Positions 1 through 5,756 of a stretch of DNA of 6,264 nt are shown in pieces. Where the stretch lies: positions 1 to 6,264 of the forward strand of contig PWGF01000540.1 in assembly GCA_003554375.1 (NCBI GenBank), given 5' to 3'. The stretch's first letter is position 1, and every line of letters starts with the position of its first letter. The translations under genes and the position numbers were made by a program. Below the pieces are notes generated by a model, which saw only the letters and a list, made by a program, of their open reading frames with translations, was not told where the DNA came from and ran no database searches. This stretch comes from Spirochaetaceae bacterium. Its GTDB lineage: Bacteria; Spirochaetota; Spirochaetia; DSM-27196; SKKC01.

Positions 1-111
1 CATTTCCGCGAATGGCTGGTACGCCCGGGGATTGCATTTGCGAGGCCCCGAGAGGCGCGTCAACTCCTGGAACGGGGACAACACCGTACAGTCATTCTAC
101 GTGAAAGGTAA
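1..111 (+). CDS. C-terminal end of an unidentified upstream gene (partial)
   Basis: Frame 1 is open from the left edge for 36 codons to a TAA at 109-111. The peptide begins HFREWLVRPG and ends RQLLERGQHRTVILRER. The charged helix followed by a short hydrophobic strand (TVIL) and a basic end resembles the C-terminus of several dehydrogenases, including medium-chain (GroES-like) alcohol dehydrogenases, where 'LLESG...GKVVL' is common. That resemblance is weak and I do not assign a family. The other two forward frames are also open here, but their peptides look less protein-like, so the frame choice rests on composition alone. No obvious rho-independent terminator follows the stop, so read-through into the region upstream of the operon is possible. 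Confidence 0.4.
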   Translation, partial: HFREWLVRPGIAFARPREARQLLERGQHRTVILRER

Positions 112-184
112 TGTTTCTGACCATCAGCCTCAGACCATATTATACTTGTTATCACGAACAATTGAAATCGATTACATTCCGGCG

Positions 185-201
185 TCGGTCAATATCGGTC
201 A
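185..201. repeat. Tandem TCGGTCA direct repeat, 10-base period
   Basis: TCGGTCA occurs at 185-191 and again at 195-201, separated by ATA. A 10-base period places both copies on the same face of the helix, which is the arrangement used by activators that bind direct half-sites (AraC, OmpR or CRP-independent types). It lies about 170 bases upstream of the -35 box, which is rather far for a simple activator. It may equally be chance. Confidence 0.3.
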
Positions 202-299
202 GAGGCAGGGAAATGTCTTGTCGATAGAGGTAAGAGTACTTTGGGATACGAGCTGCTGGGCCTTTTTCAGCGAGATAGGGTGACAAAACGGGGAGGAAC

Positions 300-316
300 C
301 GAGCTAAAGTGGCTCG
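300..316. repeat. Inverted repeat CGAGC-N7-GCTCG
   Basis: CGAGC at 300-304 is the exact reverse complement of GCTCG at 312-316, with a 7-base spacer. A T-run does not follow, so it is not a terminator. Its position 54 bases upstream of the -35 box fits an operator or activator site, but a 5-base stem is short enough to arise by chance. Confidence 0.3.
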
Positions 317-329
317 ATCGAAACGCTTT

Positions 330-347
330 GCTACTATTATATGTAGC
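330..347. repeat. Inverted repeat GCTAC-N8-GTAGC upstream of the promoter
   Basis: GCTAC at 330-334 and GTAGC at 343-347 flank an A/T-only 8-base centre (TATTATAT). G/C-rich arms around an A/T centre of this size are typical of a dimeric regulator's operator. It is centred about 32 bases upstream of the -35 hexamer, a position suited to an activator. The centre also contains a -10-like TATTAT, so a second promoter is an alternative reading, although no good -35 sits at the right distance. Confidence 0.35.
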
Positions 348-358
348 GCCGAGAACAT

Positions 359-367
359 AAAAGTTTT
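359..367. promoter_or_regulatory. AAAAGTTTT palindrome abutting the -35 box
   Basis: A perfect 4-base-arm palindrome with a central G lies 2 bases before the -35 hexamer (370-375). A protein bound here would touch RNA polymerase, so it is a candidate regulator contact. It could also act as a short A/T-rich UP-like element. No regulator family can be named from this alone. Confidence 0.25.
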
Positions 368-369
368 GC

Positions 370-398
370 TTGACTTTGCGGAGAAGTAAGGGGATAAT
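370..398 (+). promoter_or_regulatory. Sigma-70-type promoter of the transport operon
   Basis: The -35 box is TTGACT (370-375) and the -10 box is GATAAT (393-398). Each matches the housekeeping consensus at five of six positions, and the spacer is the optimal 17 bases. Transcription would start near 404-406, giving a leader of about 90 bases before the start codon at 495. It is the best promoter match I found between the upstream stop at 111 and the first gene, and no comparable promoter appears in the short gaps downstream, so it probably drives all five genes. Confidence 0.65.
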
Positions 399-427
399 GA
401 ACTCGATTTCATACTGGCCTGCCGGGC

Positions 428-477
428 GGGGCGGTAGCCGACACGTGCCCCACCTTCCGATGGCTCACGTCTGGTGG
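428..477 (+). promoter_or_regulatory. G/C-rich leader with two mutually exclusive short stems
   Basis: In the predicted untranslated leader, GGGGC (428-432) can pair with GCCCC (447-451), and CCACC (450-454) can pair with GGTGG (473-477). The two stems share bases 450-451, so they could compete. The second ends two bases before the ribosome binding site at 480-486. This could modulate translation of the binding protein, but stems this short in G/C-rich DNA are common and I recognise no riboswitch class. Confidence 0.2.
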
Positions 478-479
478 CG

Positions 480-486
480 AAGGAGG
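480..486 (+). promoter_or_regulatory. Ribosome binding site deciding the start of the solute-binding protein
   Basis: AAGGAGG lies 8 bases before the ATG at 495. It selects that ATG over the in-frame GTG at 474, which would place this site inside the gene and add seven residues before the signal peptide. Confidence 0.85.
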
Positions 487-494
487 AGATTTAC

Positions 495-1895
495 ATGCGG
501 TTTCCGATTCGTCTTGCGGTGGTGGTTCTGGGCATCTTGCTGCTGTCCGTGGGTGTAGTTTGGGCACGTGGAGAGCAGGAAGAACCGGATCCCGTGGACC
601 CGGAGGAGTTTCCGGGATATGCAGAAGCGGACGTGAACTGGCGTGCTCTGGAAGGGGAGTCGATCAACATTCTAGTTACGCCGGCTCACTATTTCGACAA
701 GATGCGGGCGGTTACCCCGGAGTTCACCAGACTTACGGGAATCGAGGTGACCTTTGACGTTGTACCGCCGCGCGAGATGCGAGAGCGAGCGATCCTTGAT
801 CTCAGTACGGGACGGGGCGAATATGCGAGTCATACCGGTGATCCGATGTTCCTTCCTCTGTTCGTTGCGAACAACTGGATTGAGCCGCTGGACCAGTATC
901 TGGACGATCCGGAATTGACCGACGCCGGATGGTTCAATGTGGACGACATCATTCCGCTGTGGCGTGGTCACAATACGATCGACGGGCAACTGTACGGAAT
1001 GCCGGTTGAGGGCGAAGCTACGATTCTGATCTATCGGAAGGATCTGTATGATGAGCTTGGTCTCGAAGTTCCGGAGACTTTGGAGCAACTGCGGGAAAAT
1101 GCCGAGGCGCTTCACAGATATGAGCCTGAGCTGTCCGGTTTGGCGCTCCGAGGATTTCGCGGGGCTGGGCAGAACATGTACATCTGGCCTTCGCTCTTTC
1201 TGGCGTTCGGTGGTGAGTGGTTCGACGACGCCGGGGAGCTGGCTGTGGATAGCCCGGAAGGCTTTGCCGCTTTGGAATACTACGTGGATGTGCTGACGAG
1301 CTTCGCACCGGAAGGAGTGGTGAACTGGAACTGGCCGGAGATTATGGAGGCCTTCGCCGGAGGAACCGTTGCTCAGTTCATCGACGCCAACAGCACAGCA
1401 TCTACGATCGAGAACCCGGCCATGTCCGAAGTTGCGGGGAAGGTGGGCTACGCGCGGTGGCCTGAAGGCCCGGGAGGACGTCGGGTGACCAGCATCTGGA
1501 ACTGGGCAATGCCGATCAATGCTGCACTATCGGAGAGTGAGAAGCACGCTACGTGGTTGTACCTGCAATGGGTCGCGAGTAGGGAAACGCAAATGCGAAG
1601 CGCAACCTATCTCGAAGACGAGGGTGACATCTACCGAACCGGCGTCAACAGACTCTCTATTTGGGAGGACCCGGAATACCAAGATGCCCTCGGGTTTCCC
1701 GACGAGTACTTCGATGTGGTTCTTGGCTCGATCCGCGAGGATACCGATGCAGATTGGCGTCCAAGAATACCTGAATGGCCCGATCTGGGCGAGGAGTTGG
1801 CAATCGCAGTGCAGAATGCGCTGGTCGGGGAGGACGCGGAAAGGGCTCTCCGGCGAGCTGCGGACCGGATTAGGGCTGAGATCCTCGTAGATTAG
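495..1895 (+). CDS. Family 1 extracellular solute-binding protein of a carbohydrate ABC transporter
   Basis: The protein has 466 residues and captures the substrate outside the cytoplasmic membrane for the two permeases encoded next. Residues 1-24 form a Sec signal peptide: basic MRFPIR, hydrophobic core to about residue 22, predicted cleavage after VWA at residue 24. An acidic, flexible linker (GEQEEPDPVDPEEF, 26-39) follows. There is no lipobox Cys, so it is a soluble periplasmic protein. The mature part has the family 1 pattern: INILVTPAHYFDKM (57-70) as first strand, EFTRLTGIEV (76-85), YGMPVEGEATILIYRKDLYDELGL (167-190), the WNWAMPINA segment (335-343) and the late helix KHATWLYLQWVAS (350-362). 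Length is usual for the family. Many Trp and Tyr residues fit sugar stacking. Family membership is secure; the ligand (sugar, polyol or a conjugate) is not. It is the first gene after the promoter at 370-398. Confidence 0.95.
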   Translation: MRFPIRLAVVVLGILLLSVGVVWARGEQEEPDPVDPEEFPGYAEADVNWRALEGESINILVTPAHYFDKMRAVTPEFTRLTGIEVTFDVVPPREMRERAILDLSTGRGEYASHTGDPMFLPLFVANNWIEPLDQYLDDPELTDAGWFNVDDIIPLWRGHNTIDGQLYGMPVEGEATILIYRKDLYDELGLEVPETLEQLRENAEALHRYEPELSGLALRGFRGAGQNMYIWPSLFLAFGGEWFDDAGELAVDSPEGFAALEYYVDVLTSFAPEGVVNWNWPEIMEAFAGGTVAQFIDANSTASTIENPAMSEVAGKVGYARWPEGPGGRRVTSIWNWAMPINAALSESEKHATWLYLQWVASRETQMRSATYLEDEGDIYRTGVNRLSIWEDPEYQDALGFPDEYFDVVLGSIREDTDADWRPRIPEWPDLGEELAIAVQNALVGEDAERALRRAADRIRAEILVD

Positions 1896-1932
1896 CTGAA
1901 GCGTAGCGTGACTCCGGCATGCGCGCTGAAGC
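1895..1932 (+). repeat. 8-base direct repeat in the gap after the binding-protein gene
   Basis: GCTGAAGC occurs at 1895-1902 and 1925-1932, exactly 30 bases apart, occupying most of the 55-base gap before the first permease. The second copy also forms a tiny CTGA-AGC-TCAG hairpin (1926-1936). In many transporter operons this gap holds a stem that stabilises the binding-protein message, but here no strong stem or T-run is present. Confidence 0.3.
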
Positions 1933-1950
1933 TCAGAGGATTCGGTACAT

Positions 1951-2916
1951 ATGAACCCGAAGAGAAGACAGAAGAACGATGGAGGGGCTTCAAGCTCCTC
2001 CATCGGCAATGAAGAGTCACCCAAACGTCGACTGAGCCTCGCCAAGGGGCAGCAGCGCTTCGGGTTTCTCATGGTAACGCCGAGCCTCGTGTTTCTTCTG
2101 GTAGTGTTTACGTTCCCGCTACTGGCGCTGATCGGAATGAGTGGTTTCCAGATGCAGCTGGCTCGGCCCGATGCTGACAGCTGGATCGGTCTCGCAAACT
2201 ACGTACGCATGCTTAGTGACGCGCGGTTCTGGCACTCAATTCGCCTGACTGTGATCTATACGATCAGCACCGTCGTGTTGCAGGTTGCGATCGGGATGCT
2301 GCTGGCGGTAGCCCTGTCCGCCAACCTGGCCGGGAAGCTCCGGAATCTCCTGCGAATCGTCGTGCTACTGCCCATGATTACCGCCCCGGTCGTAGTAGGG
2401 CTTGTCTGGAGAACGCTGCTTCTGACTCAGCGCTATGGGCTGCTCGATTTCGTCTTCATTCGCCTTGGGTTTGGCACTCAGCCTTGGCTATCCGATCCAT
2501 CATTGGCCTTGGTAAGCGTAATCGTAATCCATACTTGGCAGTGGACTCCTTTTGCGTTTCTCGTCTTCTTGGCTTCACTAGCCTCCGTTCCCGAGGAGCT
2601 GTATGAAGCGGCGATGATCGACCGCGCGAGCGCCTTGCAGCGGTTCCGGTACATTACGGTTCCGATCCTCAGACCGGCTATCGTTATTGTGATCATAATC
2701 CGTGTCATGGTGGCATTGCGCGCTTTCGCCGCTATCTTCTCGGCCACCGGTGGCGGGCCGGGAACTGCCACGGAGATTCTGAACTTGTTCGCGTATCGGA
2801 CCGCGTTCACCGCCTTTAACCTCGGCTACGGTGCAACGCTCGGCACTACTCTGTTGGTTATCACGACAGTAACGAGTTTCGTCTTCTTCCGCCTGAGGAG
2901 TGCCGACCAGCAGTAG
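1951..2916 (+). CDS. Carbohydrate ABC transporter permease, MalF/UgpA type
   Basis: This 321-residue inner-membrane protein forms half of the transport channel. A hydrophilic, Ser- and Lys-rich cytoplasmic tail (residues 1-37) precedes about six membrane segments (near 39-62, 101-124, 135-158, 186-210, 242-263 and 295-314). PLLALIGMSGFQ (56-67) and TGGGPGTATEILNLFAYRTAF (266-286) are characteristic of the MalF/UgpA branch. The cytoplasmic coupling loop that contacts the ATPase is EAAMIDRASALQRFRYITVP (219-238). In it the usually invariant Gly at position 7 is Arg225 (CGC codon at 2623-2625). The ATG at 1951 has AGAGGA (1935-1940) 10 bases upstream. The next in-frame Met (41) lies inside the first membrane segment, which supports the chosen start. 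It pairs with the permease that follows 22 bases downstream. Confidence 0.95.
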   Translation: MNPKRRQKNDGGASSSSIGNEESPKRRLSLAKGQQRFGFLMVTPSLVFLLVVFTFPLLALIGMSGFQMQLARPDADSWIGLANYVRMLSDARFWHSIRLTVIYTISTVVLQVAIGMLLAVALSANLAGKLRNLLRIVVLLPMITAPVVVGLVWRTLLLTQRYGLLDFVFIRLGFGTQPWLSDPSLALVSVIVIHTWQWTPFAFLVFLASLASVPEELYEAAMIDRASALQRFRYITVPILRPAIVIVIIIRVMVALRAFAAIFSATGGGPGTATEILNLFAYRTAFTAFNLGYGATLGTTLLVITTVTSFVFFRLRSADQQ

Positions 2917-2920
2917 GAGT

Positions 2921-2929
2921 AAGGGGGAG
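2921..2929 (+). promoter_or_regulatory. Ribosome binding site of the second permease
   Basis: AAGGGGGAG ends 9 bases before the ATG at 2939. It supports that start over an in-frame GTG at 2900, which lies within the end of the previous gene and would place this site inside the coding region. Confidence 0.75.
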
Positions 2930-2938
2930 ATTGACCAT

Positions 2939-3781
2939 ATGGGTGTTCTTACGGCTCGACAGAAGGTGCTGCTTGCTCGCTCCTTCATGCTTGTGGTTCT
3001 CTTGGCGGCGCTAGTGGTCTGGGCCCTACCGGTGATATGGACACTTGCCACCTCGATTAAACCGCGGGGAGATATCTTCACCGTTCCCCCGACACTGGTT
3101 TTTCGACCCTCAATAGAGCACTATCAACGAGCACTCCGTTTTCTAGGCATCGTCGACGGGATCGTCAATAGCTTGATCATAGCGTTCTTCACTGTGCTGA
3201 TGACGCTGTTGGTGGCCGTGCCTGCGGGATATGGGTATGCGCGTACAAGGTTTCGTTTTCGGAAGACCTTATCCTTCTACACATTGTTCACGCAGATGGC
3301 GCCGCAGATTGGAATACTCATCCCGTTCTTCTTGATGATAAATCGCGCGGGGCTCTATGACACGTATCCAAGCATCATTCTGATACACATGACGATTACG
3401 GTACCGATCAGCATCTGGTTAATGATCACATACTTCGAGACCATTCCGAAGGAGATGGAGGAGTCGGCAATTGTGGACGGAGCATCACGGTTCGGGGCGT
3501 TCGCCAGAATAGCGCTGCCCCAGGTGAAGGGAGGGGTGGCTGTCTGTTCTATCCTGGCGTTCATTGAATCGTGGAACGAGTTTCTTTTCGTATCGACCCT
3601 CGCAGGCCGGCAAACCCGAACCGTGCAGGTGGCGATATTCAGCTTCCTAACGACGGAAGAAACAATGTGGGGTCCGTTCACGGCCACCGGAGTGATGATT
3701 ATGGCACCGGTGATCGTAATCGCGTTGGTTGCGCAGAAGCATATCGTGAAAGGACTGACTTTTGGCGCGGTCAAAGGCTGA
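2939..3781 (+). CDS. Carbohydrate ABC transporter permease, MalG/UgpE type
   Basis: The protein has 280 residues, normal for this branch, and forms the second half of the membrane channel. About six membrane segments are visible (near 14-38, 76-98, 114-134, 144-166, 200-220 and 248-266). Family marks include the early SIKPRGDIF (39-47), NSLIIAFFTVLMTLLVAVPAG (77-97), and the ending QKHIVKGLTFGAVKG (266-280). The ATPase-coupling loop reads EESAIVDGASRFGAFARIALP (174-194) and keeps the conserved Gly (181), unlike its partner upstream. SWNEFLFVSTL (211-221) is the usual loop before the last part of the channel. The stop TGA overlaps the ribosome binding site of the next gene (TGAGGAGG), which indicates translational coupling. 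No ATPase gene adjoins, so the energising subunit must come from elsewhere. Confidence 0.95.
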   Translation: MGVLTARQKVLLARSFMLVVLLAALVVWALPVIWTLATSIKPRGDIFTVPPTLVFRPSIEHYQRALRFLGIVDGIVNSLIIAFFTVLMTLLVAVPAGYGYARTRFRFRKTLSFYTLFTQMAPQIGILIPFFLMINRAGLYDTYPSIILIHMTITVPISIWLMITYFETIPKEMEESAIVDGASRFGAFARIALPQVKGGVAVCSILAFIESWNEFLFVSTLAGRQTRTVQVAIFSFLTTEETMWGPFTATGVMIMAPVIVIALVAQKHIVKGLTFGAVKG

Positions 3782-3786
3782 GGAGG
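3781..3786 (+). promoter_or_regulatory. Ribosome binding site of the AP-superfamily gene
   Basis: AGGAGG starts on the last base of the previous stop codon and lies 6 bases before a GTG at 3793. It fixes the start of the next gene at that GTG rather than at in-frame codons up to 222 bases further upstream, inside the permease gene. Confidence 0.85.
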
Positions 3787-3792
3787 AAGAGC

Positions 3793-5754
3793 GTGCGAGA
3801 TCTATATAAGAAGCTTTTGGTACTCGGATTGGATGCTGCACTACCTGATCTGATCAAGAGGTTTTCCAACGAAGGGGTGCTTCCTAATCTTACGAAGTTG
3901 ATGCAGCGTGGGGTCTTCTCTCGAGTGAGAACGGTATTCCCCCCGCTCACCGCCGCCGCCTGGTCGGCCATCGTCACGGGTGCCGGGCCGGGTTCGGCCG
4001 GCATTCCGAGTTTGATGGTGAAATTGCCGGGCGAGGAGCTGGATGACTGGCACAGCTCGTTCGATCGTCGGATGCTCCTGGCGCAAACGCTCTGGGAAGT
4101 GGGAGCCGAGCAGGGGTTGAAGACGGCGCTCATAAACTGGCCGGTAACGTGGCCGAGCGGTGGGTACAAGAATACCATACAGGTTGCCGCCGCATTGAAC
4201 CCGCCGTTTCGGTACTTCTATATGCCTTTATGGGATATTGCAAGTAGCTCCTTCTACTCGACCGAGCGGCATTACTGCAACCAGGTTCCGGGCCGGGCCG
4301 TTGTGATTTCGCCGAAGCCGGCCGACGGGTGGCGTGATCTGCCTGATTCGTCGCATCCGCCGCTGGAGTTCGAAATCGAGGTTCCGCCGACATTCGCCGA
4401 AGGCCGGCGTTACGTGGTTCTCGTCGTGTCGAGCGGGGAAGACGGATATGACCAGGTCCGGATCTTCAAGGAGAAGAACGACCGCAACCCGGTTTGTACG
4501 CTCGCGAAACACGAAATGAGCGATTGGCAGTACGAGGAGTTCGTGGACAAAGACGGGCAGAGCCGGCGTGGCCGGTTTCGTTTTGAGCTCATCGATCTTT
4601 CACCTGATGCCTCCACATGCAAGCTATATACGTGGCCCATCAATACGGCTGAATCCTACACAATCCCCGAGGAGCTGACCGCGGAGTTGGAACGTGAAGT
4701 TGGTCCGTATCTGGAAGTGGACGATCCGTGGGCATATTTGGATGAGTGGGTCGAGCTGGACCACTACATGCGGCAGCTCGATATCCATGCGAATTGGTGG
4801 GGTGATGCGACCGGTTACATCCTTGCCAACAAAGAGTGGGACATGGCGTTTTCGTGGATCGGGACCGTCGACCACATACAACACGTCTTCTACGCCGGGA
4901 TAGTTCCGGAGAGCAACTTATATGATCCCGATAAGTACGAGATGTGTATGGATAGCATCAGGACCACTTACCGCCGCATGGACGAGAACCTTGGGAAGAT
5001 CCTGGATGCCGTCGACCTGGAGGAGACATTGGTTGTAGCTGTCTCTGATCACGGTTTTACGCACAACGATTGGAATCCATACCTCAAGCATTTCCTTGCA
5101 AAGGCGGGACTGCTGGAGTTCGACCTTGATTCGGAGACAGGTGAGATGAAGGTTGACTGGTCGCGTTCGAAATGTCACCCCTTGGAGCCTTCCCACGCCC
5201 ACATATTCATAAACCTCAAAGGCAGAGACCCGCACGGGATCGTCGAACCGCGGGACTACGAGCGGGTTCAAGATGAGATCAAGCAGGCACTGTACGACAT
5301 CAAGGATCCTGTCACCGGGCAGAGTGCGATGGCGGCCGTTCTTACCAAGCAAGAGGCATACTCTGTCGGGGTGTTTGAAGGGCCGGGATGGGACCGAATC
5401 GGCGACATTCTCTTTGCGTTTAAACCCGGCTATCTAGCAAATACGTTTGTGTATCCGGCCGCAGTGAAGTATGCCGATGGGACGGAACGCGTGATCGTGA
5501 ATCCGGAGGGACATGAGCCTTCCATTCTGGGACGCCATTTCGCCGGAGCGCACGTGACGTTGCCGGGAATCAAAGAAATGGAGGCCTCGGTGATCATCTC
5601 GGGCAAGCACGGCAAGGCTACACAAAGAAGGCTTCCTCTCGACATTTGTAACATCGCTCCTACCGTGGCCCATATTCTGGGAATCCCCTGTCCCAAAGAT
5701 GCCGAGGGCGGCATAAGCCCCGACGTGGTTTCCGCGCTGGGCGGGGAGGTGTGA
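3793..5754 (+). CDS. Alkaline phosphatase superfamily hydrolase (type I phosphodiesterase/nucleotide pyrophosphatase-like), cytoplasmic
   Basis: The 653-residue product has the complete two-metal site of the phosphodiesterase/nucleotide pyrophosphatase branch. D14 lies in VLGLDAA, nucleophile T53 in PPLTAAAW just before IVTGAGPGSAGI, D360 and H364 in GTVDHIQH, D419 and H420 in VSDHGF, and H606 in SGKHG. The end DICNIAPTVAHILGIP (617-632) is the usual closing helix. Residues about 190-290 form a strand-rich insertion between the two halves of the core. It lacks the C/S-x-P-x-R sulfatase motif, so a classical sulfatase is unlikely. There is no signal peptide or membrane segment, so it acts in the cytoplasm. 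It resembles the group I recall as predicted AP-superfamily phosphohydrolases or phosphomutases (COG3379-like). It should hydrolyse, or transfer, a phosphoryl group on a compound related to the imported ligand; the substrate is unknown. The GTG start follows AGGAGG by 6 bases. Confidence 0.9.
   Translation: MRDLYKKLLVLGLDAALPDLIKRFSNEGVLPNLTKLMQRGVFSRVRTVFPPLTAAAWSAIVTGAGPGSAGIPSLMVKLPGEELDDWHSSFDRRMLLAQTLWEVGAEQGLKTALINWPVTWPSGGYKNTIQVAAALNPPFRYFYMPLWDIASSSFYSTERHYCNQVPGRAVVISPKPADGWRDLPDSSHPPLEFEIEVPPTFAEGRRYVVLVVSSGEDGYDQVRIFKEKNDRNPVCTLAKHEMSDWQYEEFVDKDGQSRRGRFRFELIDLSPDASTCKLYTWPINTAESYTIPEELTAELEREVGPYLEVDDPWAYLDEWVELDHYMRQLDIHANWWGDATGYILANKEWDMAFSWIGTVDHIQHVFYAGIVPESNLYDPDKYEMCMDSIRTTYRRMDENLGKILDAVDLEETLVVAVSDHGFTHNDWNPYLKHFLAKAGLLEFDLDSETGEMKVDWSRSKCHPLEPSHAHIFINLKGRDPHGIVEPRDYERVQDEIKQALYDIKDPVTGQSAMAAVLTKQEAYSVGVFEGPGWDRIGDILFAFKPGYLANTFVYPAAVKYADGTERVIVNPEGHEPSILGRHFAGAHVTLPGIKEMEASVIISGKHGKATQRRLPLDICNIAPTVAHILGIPCPKDAEGGISPDVVSALGGEV
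5743..5749 (+). promoter_or_regulatory. Ribosome binding site of the dehydrogenase gene
   Basis: GGGGAGG, inside the last codons of the AP-superfamily gene, is 7 bases before a TTG at 5757 but only 1 base before an alternative in-frame GTG at 5751. Spacing favours the TTG. Confidence 0.6.
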
Positions 5755-5756
5755 CG

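Larger units (their letters stand above)
112..369. other. Non-coding upstream regulatory region
   Basis: I see no convincing gene in this stretch. It is more A/T-rich than the flanking genes, as expected for a control region. It contains a 7-base direct repeat with a 10-base period (TCGGTCA at 185-191 and 195-201), two small inverted repeats (300-316 and 330-347) and an AAAAGTTTT palindrome (359-367) just before the -35 box of the promoter at 370-398. A second, weaker promoter-like pair is CTGACC at 117-122 and TATACT at 141-146, 18 bases apart. There is no terminator with a T-run. This could be the binding region of a regulator controlling the operon, but no regulator gene is visible here. 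Confidence 0.5.

Noticed and set aside
252..275. Possible terminator: GCTG ... TTTTT ... CAGC
   Set aside because: The stem is only 4 bases and the T-run sits in the loop rather than after the stem, so it does not fit a rho-independent terminator.
32..283. 83-codon + strand frame starting with TTG in the upstream region
   Set aside because: There is no ribosome binding site, the composition is unlike a protein family, and it conflicts with the more plausible end of the upstream gene at 111.
152..412. 86-codon reading frame on the minus strand across the promoter region
   Set aside because: It has no ribosome binding site before its start, its peptide matches no family I recognise, and it covers the promoter and palindromes of the operon.
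474..494. Earlier GTG start for the solute-binding protein
   Set aside because: AAGGAGG at 480-486 is ideally placed for the ATG at 495, and the extra residues (including acidic KEE) would spoil the signal peptide's basic start.
2900..2938. Earlier GTG start for the second permease
   Set aside because: It would overlap the first permease and add a polar 13-residue stretch containing the ribosome binding site; the ATG at 2939 gives the usual N-terminus and length.
3571..3792. In-frame upstream extension of the AP-superfamily gene by 74 codons
   Set aside because: It lies inside the second permease gene in another frame, its peptide is Arg-rich and unlike the family, and AGGAGG sits 6 bases before the GTG at 3793, where the conserved domain begins.
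3949..3957. AP-superfamily gene as a type I sulfatase
   Set aside because: The nucleophile region is PPLTAAAW with Thr; the C/S-x-P-x-R formylglycine signature is absent.
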